From: Streptococcus ratti FA-1 = DSM 20564
Lineage (GTDB): Bacteria; Bacillota; Bacilli; Lactobacillales; Streptococcaceae
Direction: 5' to 3'
Assembly (NCBI RefSeq): GCF_000286075.1
Contig: NZ_AJTZ01000005.1
Span: 930,001-994,000 of the forward strand
DNA: 64,000 nt
In this document: positions 19,076-32,890 of the stretch, in pieces
Position numbering within the stretch: position 1 is the first letter of the stretch
Layout: each line of letters starts with the position of its first letter
Program-made: the position numbers and the translations under genes
Notes under the pieces: model-generated
Databases searched by the model: none
The model's input: the letters and a program-made list of their open reading frames with translations, nothing else
What the model was told of the DNA's origin: nothing

Positions 19076-19264
19076 CTACTTTCCTGTAAATTTATCAATC
19101 AGCGACTGCCACTTATCCCAGGATAAAATAGACAGGGGATTTTTGCCTTCGCCGATAAGACTGTAGCCAATCATCAGCCCAGCTGCTAAAAAAACACAGC
19201 ATAAAAGAGCTATCAGAATAACAAAAGCTAGTTGATTACGAACATATTTCCACCCGCTGTTCAT
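19076..19264 (-). CDS. epuA: EpuA-family small membrane protein
   Basis: 62 aa with one transmembrane helix (about 13-36, FVILIALLCCVFLAAGLMIG). It matches the short EpuA family (sometimes annotated as an RNA polymerase beta-like protein) found between murA and endA in streptococci. It starts 2 bp after the murA1 stop, so it is probably translationally coupled. Molecular role unknown. Confidence 0.85.
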   Translation of the reverse strand: MNSGWKYVRNQLAFVILIALLCCVFLAAGLMIGYSLIGEGKNPLSILSWDKWQSLIDKFTGK

Positions 19265-19266
19265 TG

Positions 19267-20538
19267 TCAGTCTCCATTAATACGCTGAATTGCTGCACCC
19301 AATTGAGCTAATTTTTTATGAAATTGAAAGTAACCGCGATCCAAATGATTCAAATTGCCGACAATCGTACGGCCGTCAGCCACCATACCTGTCAAGATAA
19401 GCGCAGCACTGGCCCGTAGATCGGTTGACATCACTTGTGCTCCTTGAAGCCGGCGGCCACCGTGAATCATAGCAGTATCCCGTAAAATCTCCGATGTCAG
19501 ACCCATCCGGCGCATTTCTTCCAAATGCTGGAAACGATTTTCAAAGACAGTCTCAATCATAGTGGATTCACCCTGAACCACAGCCATCAGGGCTGTAAAC
19601 TGAGCCTGCATATCTGTTGGAAAACCAGGATGCGGCATAGTCTTAACAGTGACTGGCTTTAACTTAGTCACATCAGAGACCACTCGAATTCCTTCGTCCT
19701 CTTCAGTGACCTGCACTCCCATTTCTCTTAACTTAGAGATAAGCGGACGATTATGCTCCCAGACAGCATCTCTGATCAAGACATTGCCGCTGGTCATGGC
19801 AGCCGCTACCATGAAAGTTCCTGCTTCAATGCGATCCTGAACAACACTGTGCCTAGCACCATGCATCTTGTCAACACCGATAATGGTCAAGGTTTCGGTT
19901 CCTGCACCGATGACTCTGGCTCCCATTTTATTGAGAAGATTGGCCAAATCAACAATTTCAGGCTCGCGCGCAGCATTTTCAATAATCGTCGTTCCTTCTG
20001 CCAAAGTCGCAGCCATCATCAAATTTTGCGTTGCACCAACACTTGGAAAGTCCATGTAAATATTTGCGCCCCTTAGACGGTCAGCACTGGCTGTAATATC
20101 ACCGCCAGCCTGCTCAATCTTGGCTCCCATAGCTTCTAAGCCTTTAAGATGCAGATCAATAGGACGGCTTCCAATCGTGCAGCCTCCCGGCATAGAAACC
20201 TTAGCATGCCCGTTTCTTGCTAAAATAGGCCCTAAAACAACGATTGAGGCACGCATCTGGCTGACATACTCATAGGGAGCTACATCAAGAATATCCCCTG
20301 TCGCATCAAGCAAGACCTGATTGTTAGCCTCGTCAAAATCCACTTTAACATTAAGACCGCGTACAACATTATTCATTGTAAATACATCTGACAGAATCGG
20401 AACATTCTCCAAAAGTGTCTGTCCTTCTGTCGGCAAAATAGCAGCCGCTAAAAGGGGCAAAACAGCATTTTTAGCCCCCTCGATAATAACCTCACCTTTA
20501 AGCTGTGTTTGACCGCCCTCAATAACAATTTTATCCAC
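19267..20538 (-). CDS. murA1: UDP-N-acetylglucosamine 1-carboxyvinyltransferase (first paralogue)
   Basis: 423 aa from a GTG at 20538. I prefer this start because GGAG lies 6 nt before it, whereas the ATG at 20550 has no ribosome-binding site and itself supplies part of that GGAG. EPSP-synthase fold. The PEP-binding catalytic Cys is in PGGCTIGSRPIDLHL (about residue 120) and the substrate loop is in PDMQAQFTALMAV. It adds enolpyruvate to UDP-GlcNAc, the first committed step of peptidoglycan synthesis. A second copy, murA2, is at 62621. Confidence 0.95.
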   Translation of the reverse strand: MDKIVIEGGQTQLKGEVIIEGAKNAVLPLLAAAILPTEGQTLLENVPILSDVFTMNNVVRGLNVKVDFDEANNQVLLDATGDILDVAPYEYVSQMRASIVVLGPILARNGHAKVSMPGGCTIGSRPIDLHLKGLEAMGAKIEQAGGDITASADRLRGANIYMDFPSVGATQNLMMAATLAEGTTIIENAAREPEIVDLANLLNKMGARVIGAGTETLTIIGVDKMHGARHSVVQDRIEAGTFMVAAAMTSGNVLIRDAVWEHNRPLISKLREMGVQVTEEDEGIRVVSDVTKLKPVTVKTMPHPGFPTDMQAQFTALMAVVQGESTMIETVFENRFQHLEEMRRMGLTSEILRDTAMIHGGRRLQGAQVMSTDLRASAALILTGMVADGRTIVGNLNHLDRGYFQFHKKLAQLGAAIQRINGD

Positions 20539-20602
20539 GAATTTCTCCATTCACTGTATTATATTCTTGCATTATACCATAATAAATTATGAAGACAATT
20601 AA

Positions 20603-20836
20603 TTAGACCGCAAAAAAGAGGTCCTGACTCAAGGAAATGACAGACCAAATAAAGGTGCTGACCATATAACCTACTGCAATACTGACAAATAATAAAAATA
20701 ATTTTAAGCGGCTCACGTTCTCAGAGCTGTTTTTAATAATTTTTCCCCAATCAAACAGATGGATGAGCAAATGATAAAAAATAGCAATAAAAATTAAGTG
20801 ACTCACCAGCATCACAGCATCATTTAAAATATTCAT
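20603..20836 (-). CDS. DUF1146 (YwzB-like) membrane protein
   Basis: 77 aa with two transmembrane helices (about 10-28 and 45-67). The sequence and its position between the atp operon and murA fit the DUF1146 family of Firmicutes. Function unknown. It probably belongs to the murA1-epuA-endA transcript. Confidence 0.8.
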   Translation of the reverse strand: MNILNDAVMLVSHLIFIAIFYHLLIHLFDWGKIIKNSSENVSRLKLFLLFVSIAVGYMVSTFIWSVISLSQDLFFAV

Positions 20837-21006
20837 AGATCTATTATATCAAAAAAGAGGGACGAACTGAACTTAGAAAAACAAAGATTTTCAGCTCACA
20901 GCAAAAAAGCATCAAAAAGGGCTGAATTTTGCAATACTTTTAAAGACTAGAGCGAAGTTTTTAAAGCACTGTCTTTTACTTTTACTCCCAAAGAGGCAAA
21001 AAGCAG

Positions 21007-21035
21007 AAAAGACAGCCATTATGACCGTCTTTTTT
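21007..21035. terminator. Terminator of the atp operon
   Basis: On the minus strand, AAAAGACGGTCAT pairs with ATGGCTGTCTTTT through G-T pairs, flanked by A- and T-runs, 13 bp after the atpC stop. Confidence 0.8.
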
Positions 21036-21047
21036 GAGTTGTTCATA

Positions 21048-21464
21048 CTATTTGGAACCGACATTGATACGATTAAGGGCACGCCTGAGAGCAACCTGAG
21101 CACGCTGTACTTCATCAATGCGATGCTGTTCTTTGGCTTCTTCAATTTCCTTTTCAGCCCGAAGTTTAGCCCGTTCAGCTCTGGATACATCAATATCGCG
21201 CTCGCGCTCAGCTGAGTCCGCAACAATGGTGACAACATTATTTTTAATCTCAATAATGCCGCCATTGACTGCCACCCAGTCCACATGCCTATCATCATCA
21301 ATGCGTCTGATTTTCATTTCGTGAACTTCCAGCGGTGCCATCAAATTTTCATGGTTGGCCAAGATACCCATTTCTCCATCGGGCGTTTTTACTAAGATAA
21401 ACTTAGCGTGATGGTCATATTTTAAGCCGTCGGGCGTTACGATTTGTACAGTCATTTCTGCCAT
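21048..21464 (-). CDS. atpC: F1Fo ATP synthase subunit epsilon
   Basis: 138 aa. An N-terminal beta-sandwich ([36 protein letters not shown]) is followed by a C-terminal helical hairpin rich in Arg, Glu and Ala (about 88-135). It is the rotor-stalk and regulatory subunit. Last gene of the operon, 12 bp after atpD, followed by the terminator. Confidence 0.96.
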   Translation of the reverse strand: MAEMTVQIVTPDGLKYDHHAKFILVKTPDGEMGILANHENLMAPLEVHEMKIRRIDDDRHVDWVAVNGGIIEIKNNVVTIVADSAERERDIDVSRAERAKLRAEKEIEEAKEQHRIDEVQRAQVALRRALNRINVGSK

Positions 21465-21476
21465 TGGATCACCTCA

Positions 21477-23010
<1,534 letters not shown>

Positions 23011-23020
23011 TATAGAGAAA

Positions 23021-23899
23021 TTAATCCAGGGCATTGGCCCCCGCGACAATCTCTGTAATTTCTTGTGTAATCGCGGCCTGACGCACACGATTGTATAATT
23101 TGGTTAAATCTTTAATGACCTTATCAGCATTGTCTGTCGCTGTCTGCATAGCTGTCATGCCCGCTGCATGTTCTGCTGTTTTCGCATCAATAATAGCCCC
23201 GTAAATCAGGCTTTCAGCATACTGAGGCAAAAGTTGTTCTAAAATTGCTTCCCGATTGGGTTCTAATTCGAAGCCTGTAACATCGCCTTCGCTCGCTTCG
23301 TCTGCATCCAAATCCGAAATAGGAAGCATCTTTTCCACACGCACCTGACTGGTCAGACTGTTGATATGATGGGTGTAACAAACATAGAGTTCATCAAAGA
23401 TTTCATTTTTGTACATTTCAACCGATTTTGAAATAATACGATTGACTTCTTCAAAACTGGGGTTGTCTTCCAATCCGCGCAATTCAAAGGCAACGGGAAT
23501 ATTGCGGGCCTTGAAAAAATCAGAACCCATTCCGCCGATAGAAATAATGGTATAATCGCTGCCATCCGGATGATAATCCTTGATAGTATCCATAACAGCC
23601 TTGAGGATGGTTGAATTGTAAGCCCCAACCAAGCCTTTATCAGAAGTAATCACGATATAGGCTGTCTTTTTAATCGGCCGCGATATCAGCATGGGATTAG
23701 TCGATCCCTTGGTCAGGTCCGAATGCAGCAGGTCTGTTGTAATCTGACGAATTTTTGAAGCATAAACTTGAAAATTCCTAGCAGCCTGTTCAGACTTCAC
23801 CAATTTCGCAGAAGATACCATTTTCATGGCACTGGTAATCTTCCCGGTCTTTTGCGTTGACGTAATTCTCACTTTAATTTCACTAAGAGAGCCTGCCAT
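23021..23899 (-). CDS. atpG: F1Fo ATP synthase subunit gamma
   Basis: 292 aa. The N-terminal helix ([20 protein letters not shown]) and C-terminal helix ([20 protein letters not shown] with slight variation at the start) form the rotor shaft, around a Rossmann-like middle. It transmits rotation from the c-ring to alpha3beta3. The gap to atpD is about 137 bp, far longer than the other atp gaps, because of the repeat. Confidence 0.96.
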   Translation of the reverse strand: MAGSLSEIKVRITSTQKTGKITSAMKMVSSAKLVKSEQAARNFQVYASKIRQITTDLLHSDLTKGSTNPMLISRPIKKTAYIVITSDKGLVGAYNSTILKAVMDTIKDYHPDGSDYTIISIGGMGSDFFKARNIPVAFELRGLEDNPSFEEVNRIISKSVEMYKNEIFDELYVCYTHHINSLTSQVRVEKMLPISDLDADEASEGDVTGFELEPNREAILEQLLPQYAESLIYGAIIDAKTAEHAAGMTAMQTATDNADKVIKDLTKLYNRVRQAAITQEITEIVAGANALD

Positions 23900-23916
23900 A
23901 TTAGATCCCTCCTGTA

Positions 23917-25425
<1,509 letters not shown>

Positions 25426-25437
25426 TCACACCACTTT

Positions 25438-25974
25438 CTATTTCAAATTCATTTTTAATTCCTGTAATTGGCTGCGAATACTAGTGTCAATTACCTTGTT
25501 ATTCGCCTTGAGGATAAAACCGCCAATAATCTCTTCATCAATTTGTTCGATGAAATCGCGTTTGGTCAAAGCGAATTTCTTTTCGGCCAATGCACCCAGC
25601 CGTTCCTTTTGGCTGTCTGACAAAGCAACAGCTGTCGTTACCTCAATATCAAAGGTCTGAGTTTTGAGGTTGAGCTCTTTTAAAACTTCTTCCATAATAG
25701 GTTTAAGCAAGCTCTGGCGCTCATTTTGCAAAATTATCTCAAGAAAATTTTTCATGTAATCTGAACCAGACTCTTGAAATAACCTGACCAAACAAGCCTT
25801 CTCAGACAGGCTGACAGCCGTGCTGGCTAGGAAATTCTGCACTTTTTTATCATCAAGGACACTCAAAATGGCTTTAACATCATCATAGACAGCGGCTGCC
25901 GCATTTTTCTCAACAGCGACATCTGCCAGACTCTTCGCATAGGTTTCCGTTAAAGCCTGCGTTTTTTTATCCAT
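25438..25974 (-). CDS. atpH: F1Fo ATP synthase subunit delta
   Basis: 178 aa, OSCP/delta family: helical N-terminal domain (about 1-105) and C-terminal strand region ending IDEEIIGGFILKANNKVIDT. It links the peripheral stalk to F1. Its ATG touches the atpF stop codon, so the two are coupled. Confidence 0.95.
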   Translation of the reverse strand: MDKKTQALTETYAKSLADVAVEKNAAAAVYDDVKAILSVLDDKKVQNFLASTAVSLSEKACLVRLFQESGSDYMKNFLEIILQNERQSLLKPIMEEVLKELNLKTQTFDIEVTTAVALSDSQKERLGALAEKKFALTKRDFIEQIDEEIIGGFILKANNKVIDTSIRSQLQELKMNLK

Positions 25975-26468
25975 TAGGCATCTCCTAGCTTATCTAAATA
26001 GCTGTCAATCAATTCGCTCTGAGCTGTTTCATCAAGACTCTTTGCCATGATTTTTTCAGCCAAAAGAACACTGAGATCAGCGACATCTGCTTTGACACTT
26101 GACAGGGCTTCTGCCTTGCTGGTAGCAATATCCTGATTAGCCTTGTCCTTAAGGCGGCTGACTTCTTCATGAGCTTCTGTAACAATCTTAGCTTCCTGAG
26201 CCTTGCCAGTCTCTTTGGCATTTTCAATAATTTGAACAGCCTCATCCTTGGCTTGATTTAATTCATCCTGACGCTTATTTTCCAAAGTCTGAGCATTTTG
26301 ACGCGCACTTTCTGCATCGTCAATATCTTTTGAAATTTTCTCTTCCCGAGCCTGAAAAACAGCCGTAATTTGAGACCAGGCAAATTTCTTAAGAAGAACA
26401 AACAGAAGAGCAAAAGACCCTGTAACAATAATAAAATTTCCGATAAGCTGACCAACTGATCCCGACAT
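25974..26468 (-). CDS. atpF: F1Fo ATP synthase subunit b
   Basis: 164 aa. One N-terminal membrane helix (about 5-25) is followed by a long, highly charged, Ala/Glu/Lys-rich helix that dimerises as the peripheral stalk. It starts 13 bp after atpB. Confidence 0.95.
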   Translation of the reverse strand: MSGSVGQLIGNFIIVTGSFALLFVLLKKFAWSQITAVFQAREEKISKDIDDAESARQNAQTLENKRQDELNQAKDEAVQIIENAKETGKAQEAKIVTEAHEEVSRLKDKANQDIATSKAEALSSVKADVADLSVLLAEKIMAKSLDETAQSELIDSYLDKLGDA

Positions 26469-26481
26469 TTATTCTCCTTTC

Positions 26482-27186
26482 TTACTCTCCATTAACCTTT
26501 TTACTCAAATACATGGACGTTAACAGCGTAAAAACATAACCCTGCAAACATGAAATAAAGACAGAAAAAGCCGTCCAAACCAAATTAAGAGCAAAGGCAA
26601 CAGGAAAAACAAAAACACTAACATCAACCATTTTTAAAATAAGACCTGTGACCACTTCTCCTGCGTAAATATTTCCGTAAAGACGCAAAGCAAGGGAAGC
26701 GAAATTCGTCACTTCTTCTAATAAGTTCATCGGCGTCATTCCGATGGGGGTGACAAAAGCCTTCAGATAATTTTTCACCCCGCGTCGTCTGATACCTTCA
26801 GCATGGACAATGATAGTCACAAAAAAGGCGAGACTAAAATCGTACATCATATTAGAAGTTGGCGATGTCCACAAATTATATTTACTTGTTTCAATCCTGC
26901 TCATTAATCCGAGATTATTAGCAAAAGCAACAAAGGTAAACAAGCTAAACAGAAAAAGCGAATAGCGTTTCCCATTTTCCTCACCTAGGTTTGTTTTAGC
27001 GATTCCTGTTACAAAGTCATAAAGGTACTCCAAGACATTCTGCTTGCCTTTAGGTTTTAGAGCCATGCGCCGGCTCGTCCAAAAAACAAATCCAAAGACA
27101 GCAGCAACGGTCAAAAGAGACATGGCAAGTAAGGTCAGATCAAATGTTACCGGTCCAATACTAATTGTTGGTGTGTTTGATTCCAA
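26482..27186 (-). CDS. atpB: F1Fo ATP synthase subunit a
   Basis: 234 aa, five to six membrane helices. The essential channel Arg is in [16 protein letters not shown] (about 165-180). It forms the proton half-channels against the c-ring. Encoded after atpE, the c-a-b order seen in streptococci, unlike the a-c-b order of E. coli. Confidence 0.95.
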   Translation of the reverse strand: MESNTPTISIGPVTFDLTLLAMSLLTVAAVFGFVFWTSRRMALKPKGKQNVLEYLYDFVTGIAKTNLGEENGKRYSLFLFSLFTFVAFANNLGLMSRIETSKYNLWTSPTSNMMYDFSLAFFVTIIVHAEGIRRRGVKNYLKAFVTPIGMTPMNLLEEVTNFASLALRLYGNIYAGEVVTGLILKMVDVSVFVFPVAFALNLVWTAFSVFISCLQGYVFTLLTSMYLSKKVNGE

Positions 27187-27226
27187 CTAACTCCCCCCTT
27201 TCCTAAATAGGCAGGACACAAACCCT

Positions 27227-27427
27227 TTATTTAAGAATAAGTGTCATGGCGAGGGTAACGAAGAAAGTACCTTCAATAAAGGCAACACCCATGATCATAA
27301 GAGTTCTTAACTGACCGATAATCTCAGGCTGACGAGCAGCTGCTTTAAACAAGTTACCTACCAAGTAACCTTCTGCCAAACTAGCACCAAAACAGGCTAA
27401 ACCAAGAGCCATAATACCTAAACTCAT
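27227..27427 (-). CDS. atpE: F1Fo ATP synthase subunit c
   Basis: 66 aa hairpin of two membrane helices joined by the polar loop KAAARQPE. The proton-carrying acidic residue is E52 in VAFIEGTFF. AAAGGAG ribosome-binding site 8 nt upstream. First gene of the eight-gene operon. Confidence 0.96.
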   Translation of the reverse strand: MSLGIMALGLACFGASLAEGYLVGNLFKAAARQPEIIGQLRTLMIMGVAFIEGTFFVTLAMTLILK

Positions 27428-27461
27428 TTTGAATTCTCCTTTTAAATTTTTTTACTTGTTT

Positions 27462-27490
27462 AGTTTATTCCTATTTTCAGTGTTTGTCAA
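27462..27490 (-). promoter_or_regulatory. Promoter of the atp operon
   Basis: On the minus strand, TTGACA (27485-27490), a 17-bp spacer and TAAACT (27462-27467). The start is expected about 28 nt upstream of atpE. A 95-codon frame across this region is not credible as a gene. Confidence 0.8.
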
Positions 27491-27648
27491 CGAAAACCAT
27501 AAATTGTTTGCGCTTTCTTGACCTTTAAATGTAACTATTTCCGCATACCCATTTTTGTGAATGAAAATGGACATAACTGTTTGAATAATCAGCATTGTTG
27601 AACTGAAAACAAGGCAGAGAGCCAATTTTTCTAGGTAAAAATTAAGCG

Positions 27649-27680
27649 CAAAAAAAGAGAGAACGGAGCAAATTCTCTCA
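27649..27680 (-). terminator. Terminator downstream of glgP
   Basis: On the minus strand, GAGAGAA (27673-27679) pairs with TTCTCTC (27657-27663) and is followed by a T-run. Confidence 0.8.
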
Positions 27681-27720
27681 AAAACTGAAGAATTGCTGCC
27701 CCGCCCTCTTTTGGGAAGGC

Positions 27721-30117
27721 TTATTTTTCTAACTGCCAAATGTCTTTTGCATACTCTGTGATGGTATCATCAGAGGTAAATTTATCAGAATTAGCAATGT
27801 TAAGCAGACTCATGCGAGCCCAAGCTTCACGATCGCGGTAGAGTGCATCAATTTTTTCCTGCGCTTCCACATAAGAGGTAAAATCCTCAAGCAGGAAGTA
27901 CTCATCATTATGCGTAATAAGGGCTTCATAAATTTCTGCACCCTCACTTTGACTGTTTGGAATTGTTCCATTGATAAAGGTATCCACCACGCGCTTAATG
28001 ACTGGGTTTGATTCATAAACACCGCGCGAATAATAATCATGATTGCGATAGTGGCTGTATACATCATCCTTGTTCATTCCGAATATGACAATGTTATCAT
28101 CACCAACTTCATCCTTAATTTCAATATTAGCGCCATCAAGCGTTGCTAAGGTGATAGCCCCTGTCATCATGAACTTCATGTTAGATGTTCCAGATGCTTC
28201 CTTAGAAGCCAAAGAAATCTGTTCAGAAACATTTGCTGCCGGAATGATAAGCTCTGCTAAACTGACATTATAGTTTTCAAGAAAGACAACCTTAAGTTTA
28301 CCTTGAAGTGAGTCATCATGATTGATAAGATTTGCCAGTTCATTGATAACTTTAATAACAGACTTGGCAAAATGATAACCCGGTGCTGCCTTGGCACCAA
28401 AGATAAAGACACGGGGAACAATATCAAGATCAGGATTATCCTTTAAATCCCAGTAAAGTTTGACAATATGCAAAACATTGAGCAGCTGGCGCTTGTAGGC
28501 GTGAAGCCGTTTGACCTGAACATCAAAGATAGCATCTGTAGATACTTCTACACCTGTTGATTCTTTAATGTAAGCAGCTAATTTTGCTTTAGCTTCCTGT
28601 TTAACCTGATAAAAATGATTAAGTACTGCAGAATCATCAGCAAAATCATTTAGCTTGCGTAACTCATGGATATCTGTACGCCAGCCCTTGCCGATTGTTT
28701 GGTCAATTGCTGCCGATAATTCAGGTGCTGCAATCTGTGTCCACCGGCGTTGGACAATACCATTGGTCTTATTATTAAATTTACCCGGATAGAGTGTATA
28801 AAAATCATGCAGAGTATCTTCTTTAAGCAGCTCTGTATGGAGTTTTGCCACACCGTTTACAGAATGTCCGCCGATAATAGCAAGATTAGCCATATGAATC
28901 TGATTGTCTTTTACAATCCGAGTATTCTCAATAATGTGCGGATCAATGCCTTTTTGTGCCAGACTGGCAACAAATCGGTTGTCAATTTCGAGAATAATCT
29001 GGTAAACACGCGGCAGGACATTTTTGAAAAGTCCGGCATCCCATTTTTCCAAAGCTTCTGACAGAATGGTATGATTGGTGTAACTCATGGTCTGTACCGT
29101 CGTTTCCCAAGCCTGATCCCACTCTAAACCGTAATCATCAACTAAGAGACGCATAAACTCAGCCGGTGCAACCGCTGGATGGGTATCATTGATATGGACA
29201 GAGATTTTTTCATGAATCCGCTCCAACGGCCGTCCCTGCTTCAGATAAGATTTGATAATGGTTTGCAAGCCAGCACTTGTCATGAAGTACTCTTGAATTA
29301 AACGCAGTTCTTTTCCTTCATAATTAGAATCATCCGGATAAAGAACAGCTGTGATATTCTTCACCCGCCGGCGATCTTCCAATGTCGGGTAATTAAGCTC
29401 ATATTCTTCAGGGATTTCAACATCCCAAAGACGGAGATTGTTGATATTGTCATTGCCAAAACCAATCTGCGGAACATCGTAAGGTACGGCGCGAAGAATC
29501 TGAGCACCGTCATAGACAGGGACAATACGCCCTTCTTCATTAGCCTGCAGATACACATTGCCAAAGAGCTTAACTTCAACAGCACCATGATCTTTACGGG
29601 TTTCCCAGACATTGCCGACAGAGCCAAACCAAGAATCAGGCAGCTCTGTCTGATAGCCATTGACGATGCGCTGTTTGAATAAACCGTATTTATAGCGCAG
29701 TCCGTTACCAAAGCCAGGATAACCGGTTGTTGCCAGCGAATCCATGAAAGCTGCCGCTAAGCGTCCCAAGCCTCCATTACCCAGAGCCATATCATGCTCA
29801 GCATTTTTAACATCATTAAAGTCAATACCCAAATCTGCAAAGCCTTCTTTAACGGTATCAAGAATACCCAGATTCAGCAGATTGGTTTCAAGCATCCGGC
29901 CAGGAAGAAATTCAATAGAGAAATAATAAGCTACCTTTTGATGGTTCTCTGAAATTTTGCGGTTTCTTTCCAGCCAAAGCGGTGTGTAATATTTGCGAAT
30001 AACCTTTGCCAGAGAACTAAAGAGTTCTGCCGGGGTGGCATCAGGTACTTTAATCAGCTGTTCTTCATGAAGAGTGTCTTTGAAATCACGGATAAATTTT
30101 TCTTTTGTTAGTTGCAT
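27721..30117 (-). CDS. glgP: Glycogen/starch phosphorylase
   Basis: 798 aa from the ATG at 30117, which has GAAAGGA upstream; the longer open frame to 30210 lacks a ribosome-binding site. GT35 family. The PLP-binding Lys lies in EASGTSNMKFMMTG, with active-site segments [14 protein letters not shown]-like near 130 and INDTHPAVAP near 355. It releases glucose-1-phosphate from glycogen. Last gene of the glg cluster, 209 bp after glgA. A second phosphorylase, malP at 52153, belongs to the maltose operon. Confidence 0.95.
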   Translation of the reverse strand: MQLTKEKFIRDFKDTLHEEQLIKVPDATPAELFSSLAKVIRKYYTPLWLERNRKISENHQKVAYYFSIEFLPGRMLETNLLNLGILDTVKEGFADLGIDFNDVKNAEHDMALGNGGLGRLAAAFMDSLATTGYPGFGNGLRYKYGLFKQRIVNGYQTELPDSWFGSVGNVWETRKDHGAVEVKLFGNVYLQANEEGRIVPVYDGAQILRAVPYDVPQIGFGNDNINNLRLWDVEIPEEYELNYPTLEDRRRVKNITAVLYPDDSNYEGKELRLIQEYFMTSAGLQTIIKSYLKQGRPLERIHEKISVHINDTHPAVAPAEFMRLLVDDYGLEWDQAWETTVQTMSYTNHTILSEALEKWDAGLFKNVLPRVYQIILEIDNRFVASLAQKGIDPHIIENTRIVKDNQIHMANLAIIGGHSVNGVAKLHTELLKEDTLHDFYTLYPGKFNNKTNGIVQRRWTQIAAPELSAAIDQTIGKGWRTDIHELRKLNDFADDSAVLNHFYQVKQEAKAKLAAYIKESTGVEVSTDAIFDVQVKRLHAYKRQLLNVLHIVKLYWDLKDNPDLDIVPRVFIFGAKAAPGYHFAKSVIKVINELANLINHDDSLQGKLKVVFLENYNVSLAELIIPAANVSEQISLASKEASGTSNMKFMMTGAITLATLDGANIEIKDEVGDDNIVIFGMNKDDVYSHYRNHDYYSRGVYESNPVIKRVVDTFINGTIPNSQSEGAEIYEALITHNDEYFLLEDFTSYVEAQEKIDALYRDREAWARMSLLNIANSDKFTSDDTITEYAKDIWQLEK

Positions 30118-30326
30118 TTTTTTCCTTTCATAAGAGACTGCAATAACTGCTAGGATTTGTGCTGTTAGCCAACAAACTGACTGCTGCTGTTTTAAGGTCA
30201 GAACAAGCAACGAGTTGCAGCTTGAGTGAAAAAATTTTTAAAAGAACTGTCAATTCATACTGGCCAAAAATACTGAACCCTAAGAAGCAAGAGTCAATCT
30301 GCTGATACAGACAATCATCTTACTTT

Positions 30327-31760
30327 TTATTTTGCTATTTCTTTATAGAGATCTTCATAGGCCTGACTGGCCGTATCCCAAGAGAAATCCATGTTCATCG
30401 CATTTTGCTGCAAAATTTTCCAGTCTTCCTTCTTATTATAATAAACATCCAGCGCAGTCTCAAGTGTTTTGGTCAACCAATAGCCTGAGAACTCTTGGAA
30501 ACCAAAACCTGTCCCTGTTCTTTCAAATTCATTATAAGGAATGACAGTATCCCGCAGTCCGCCCACTTCATGCACGAGCGGCAAGGTACCATAGCGCATA
30601 GCCATCATTTGTGACAAGCCGCACGGTTCAAAAGCACTTGGCATTAAGAAAATATCACTGGCAGCGTAAATCTGCTGAGCCAATTCTAAATCAAAAGTGA
30701 TATTAGCCGATATTTTATCAGGATAGGCATGACCAAACCAAGAAAAAGCATTTTCAAAATCAGCATAGCCAGTTCCCAGCAAAACTATTTGCAAATCAAG
30801 CTGCATCATTGTATTGAGCTGATCAACAACCAAATTAAACCCTTTTTGATCTGTCAGACGGGAAACAATACCCACTAAAGGAACATCATCACGCACTGGC
30901 AGACCGACACGTTCCTGCAAGGCTGCTTTATTTTTAGCTTTGCCTGAGAGATCATCTTTTGAAAAATGTGCTAGTAAATACGGATCTGTTTCCGGATCAA
31001 ATAAATCCGTATCAATACCATTGACGACACCGCTCAGCTTACCTGATTCCATCCGCATGATTTGGTCAAGTCCCTTACCAAATTCAGGAGTCATGATTTC
31101 TTTAGCATAGGATGGTGACACAGTGGTGACACGATCAGCATACAGCACTGCTGCCTTCATCCAGTTGAGACAATCATTCCAGCGCAAAGTACCATCACGA
31201 TAACGTTCATCTCCAACGCCAAAAAGTTCTCCTAACATGGATGGATCAAACTGTCCTTGAAATTCAATATTGTGAATGGTAAAGACTGTTTTAATGCCAT
31301 GATAGGCATTAATCCAATGATATTTTTCCTTTAACAAATAAGGAATCATTGCAGTGTGATAGTCATGAACATGGAGAATATCTGGAATAAATTGAATTTT
31401 TTCCATAGCCTCTAAAGCAGCTAATTGGAAATAGGCAAAGCGTTCGCCATCATCAAATTCTCCATAAACCTGACCACGATAAAAATAATGCTTATTATCA
31501 ATAAAGTAAAAGTCAACACCGTCTCTAAAAATATGTTTAACACCAACATATTCACGGCGCCAGCCAACATTAGTGAAAAAGTAGAATAAGTCTTCTATCT
31601 GATCACCAAACTTAGCATCAACAGCATCATAATAAGGAAGAATAACGCTGACGTCGTTTCCGTTTTTAACAAGGGATTTAGGCAATGCCCCAATGACATC
31701 GCCTAATCCGCCAGTTTTCGCAAAAGGAGCTCCTTCTGCTGCTACAAATAAAATTTTCAT
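30327..31760 (-). CDS. glgA: Glycogen synthase (ADP-glucose)
   Basis: 477 aa, GT5. ADP-glucose-binding KTGGLGDV (about 15-22) near the N terminus, and the C-terminal catalytic region [18 protein letters not shown]. It extends alpha-1,4-glucan from ADP-glucose made by GlgC/GlgD. Its ATG overlaps the glgD stop by one base (TAATG). Confidence 0.96.
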   Translation of the reverse strand: MKILFVAAEGAPFAKTGGLGDVIGALPKSLVKNGNDVSVILPYYDAVDAKFGDQIEDLFYFFTNVGWRREYVGVKHIFRDGVDFYFIDNKHYFYRGQVYGEFDDGERFAYFQLAALEAMEKIQFIPDILHVHDYHTAMIPYLLKEKYHWINAYHGIKTVFTIHNIEFQGQFDPSMLGELFGVGDERYRDGTLRWNDCLNWMKAAVLYADRVTTVSPSYAKEIMTPEFGKGLDQIMRMESGKLSGVVNGIDTDLFDPETDPYLLAHFSKDDLSGKAKNKAALQERVGLPVRDDVPLVGIVSRLTDQKGFNLVVDQLNTMMQLDLQIVLLGTGYADFENAFSWFGHAYPDKISANITFDLELAQQIYAASDIFLMPSAFEPCGLSQMMAMRYGTLPLVHEVGGLRDTVIPYNEFERTGTGFGFQEFSGYWLTKTLETALDVYYNKKEDWKILQQNAMNMDFSWDTASQAYEDLYKEIAK

Positions 31761-32890
31761 TAAATCATATCCTCAACAATTTCGCTTGCTTTTGCTATAA
31801 CAATCGGTTTATCTGCTGTTCCGCGAATTGTCACTCCCGGTGCAATCTTGACATTCTTATCCAAAATCGCATTTTCAACCACAGCTCCTTCACCAATAGT
31901 AACCTTAGGAAAAACAATGCTGTTTGCAACTCTGGAATTATCCGCAATATAGCAAGTCCGCGAAATAATGGAATGCTCTACCGTACCTTTTACAATACTG
32001 CCCGAAGCAAACTGGGCATTTTTCACAGTTGAGTTAGCCGCAAAATAGGTTGCTTCTTCATTTTTAACCTTGGTATAGACCTTTTGGTTAGAATAGAGGA
32101 GAGAATAGAATTTTTGGGAATCCAGCATATCCATATTAGCATCGTAATAAGACTTGACTGATGAAATATTTGCCAAATAGCCAGTGTATTCAAAGGCCAA
32201 GGCTCTTTCAGAAACCGTTAAATCACGAAGCAGGAAGCGAAGATTCTGAGGATTTTCCTTTTGATTTTCTTTTTCCATCTGCTCAATCAGCCAAGGAGTA
32301 TTAACAATGTAGATACCTGCAGACATTTTTTCAAATTCATTGCTGCCGTAGCTTTCCTGACGGCCGGTAACGGTATCTGTTTCATCAATTTCCAAAATAT
32401 CATTGGCCTTAGAAATAATATCAACAGGCAATTTCTTATAAACAACTGTGATATTGCGCTTATTGGCGTTGTGCAGGTGAATGACCTGCTGGAGATCAAT
32501 GTTACACAGAATATCGCAGGACATGTAGATGGTTTGATCTGATCCTGAGCGCTTGAGATAAGTCAAAATTTGATCGTAATAATCTTTGTCTGCGTAGATA
32601 CTGTCTTCTCTAGTATTGTAGAATCCTAGGAAATAGTGGCTCAAAAGAGTATTTAACCCCCATTCGCGCCCGCTTCTAATGTGGTCAAAAATGGAACGGA
32701 TATTTTGTCCGCGGAAAATACCATAAATACTGCGAATCCCTGCATTAGCTAAATTTGATAATTGAAAGTCAATCAAACGGTATTTGCCATCAAAAGGCAG
32801 GTTTGCCAGAGGACGTGTATCTGTTAATCCTTCCATTTCAGGAAAGCCAATAGCGCTGCCTAAAATTGCAGAATATTTATCAATCTTCAT
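31760..32890 (-). CDS. glgD: GlgD, non-canonical ADP-glucose pyrophosphorylase subunit
   Basis: 376 aa. A nucleotidyltransferase-like fold with a C-terminal left-handed beta-helix. The N-terminal nucleotide loop is [20 protein letters not shown], without the GGxGTRL motif that GlgC keeps. By family knowledge it is a partner that tunes and activates GlgC in Firmicutes. Overlaps glgC by 11 bp and glgA by 1 bp. Confidence 0.93.
   Translation of the reverse strand: MKIDKYSAILGSAIGFPEMEGLTDTRPLANLPFDGKYRLIDFQLSNLANAGIRSIYGIFRGQNIRSIFDHIRSGREWGLNTLLSHYFLGFYNTREDSIYADKDYYDQILTYLKRSGSDQTIYMSCDILCNIDLQQVIHLHNANKRNITVVYKKLPVDIISKANDILEIDETDTVTGRQESYGSNEFEKMSAGIYIVNTPWLIEQMEKENQKENPQNLRFLLRDLTVSERALAFEYTGYLANISSVKSYYDANMDMLDSQKFYSLLYSNQKVYTKVKNEEATYFAANSTVKNAQFASGSIVKGTVEHSIISRTCYIADNSRVANSIVFPKVTIGEGAVVENAILDKNVKIAPGVTIRGTADKPIVIAKASEIVEDMI

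Noticed and set aside
27452-27739. 95-codon minus-strand open frame between glgP and atpE
   Set aside because: It spans the glgP terminator and the atp promoter, has no ribosome-binding site and an atypical composition.
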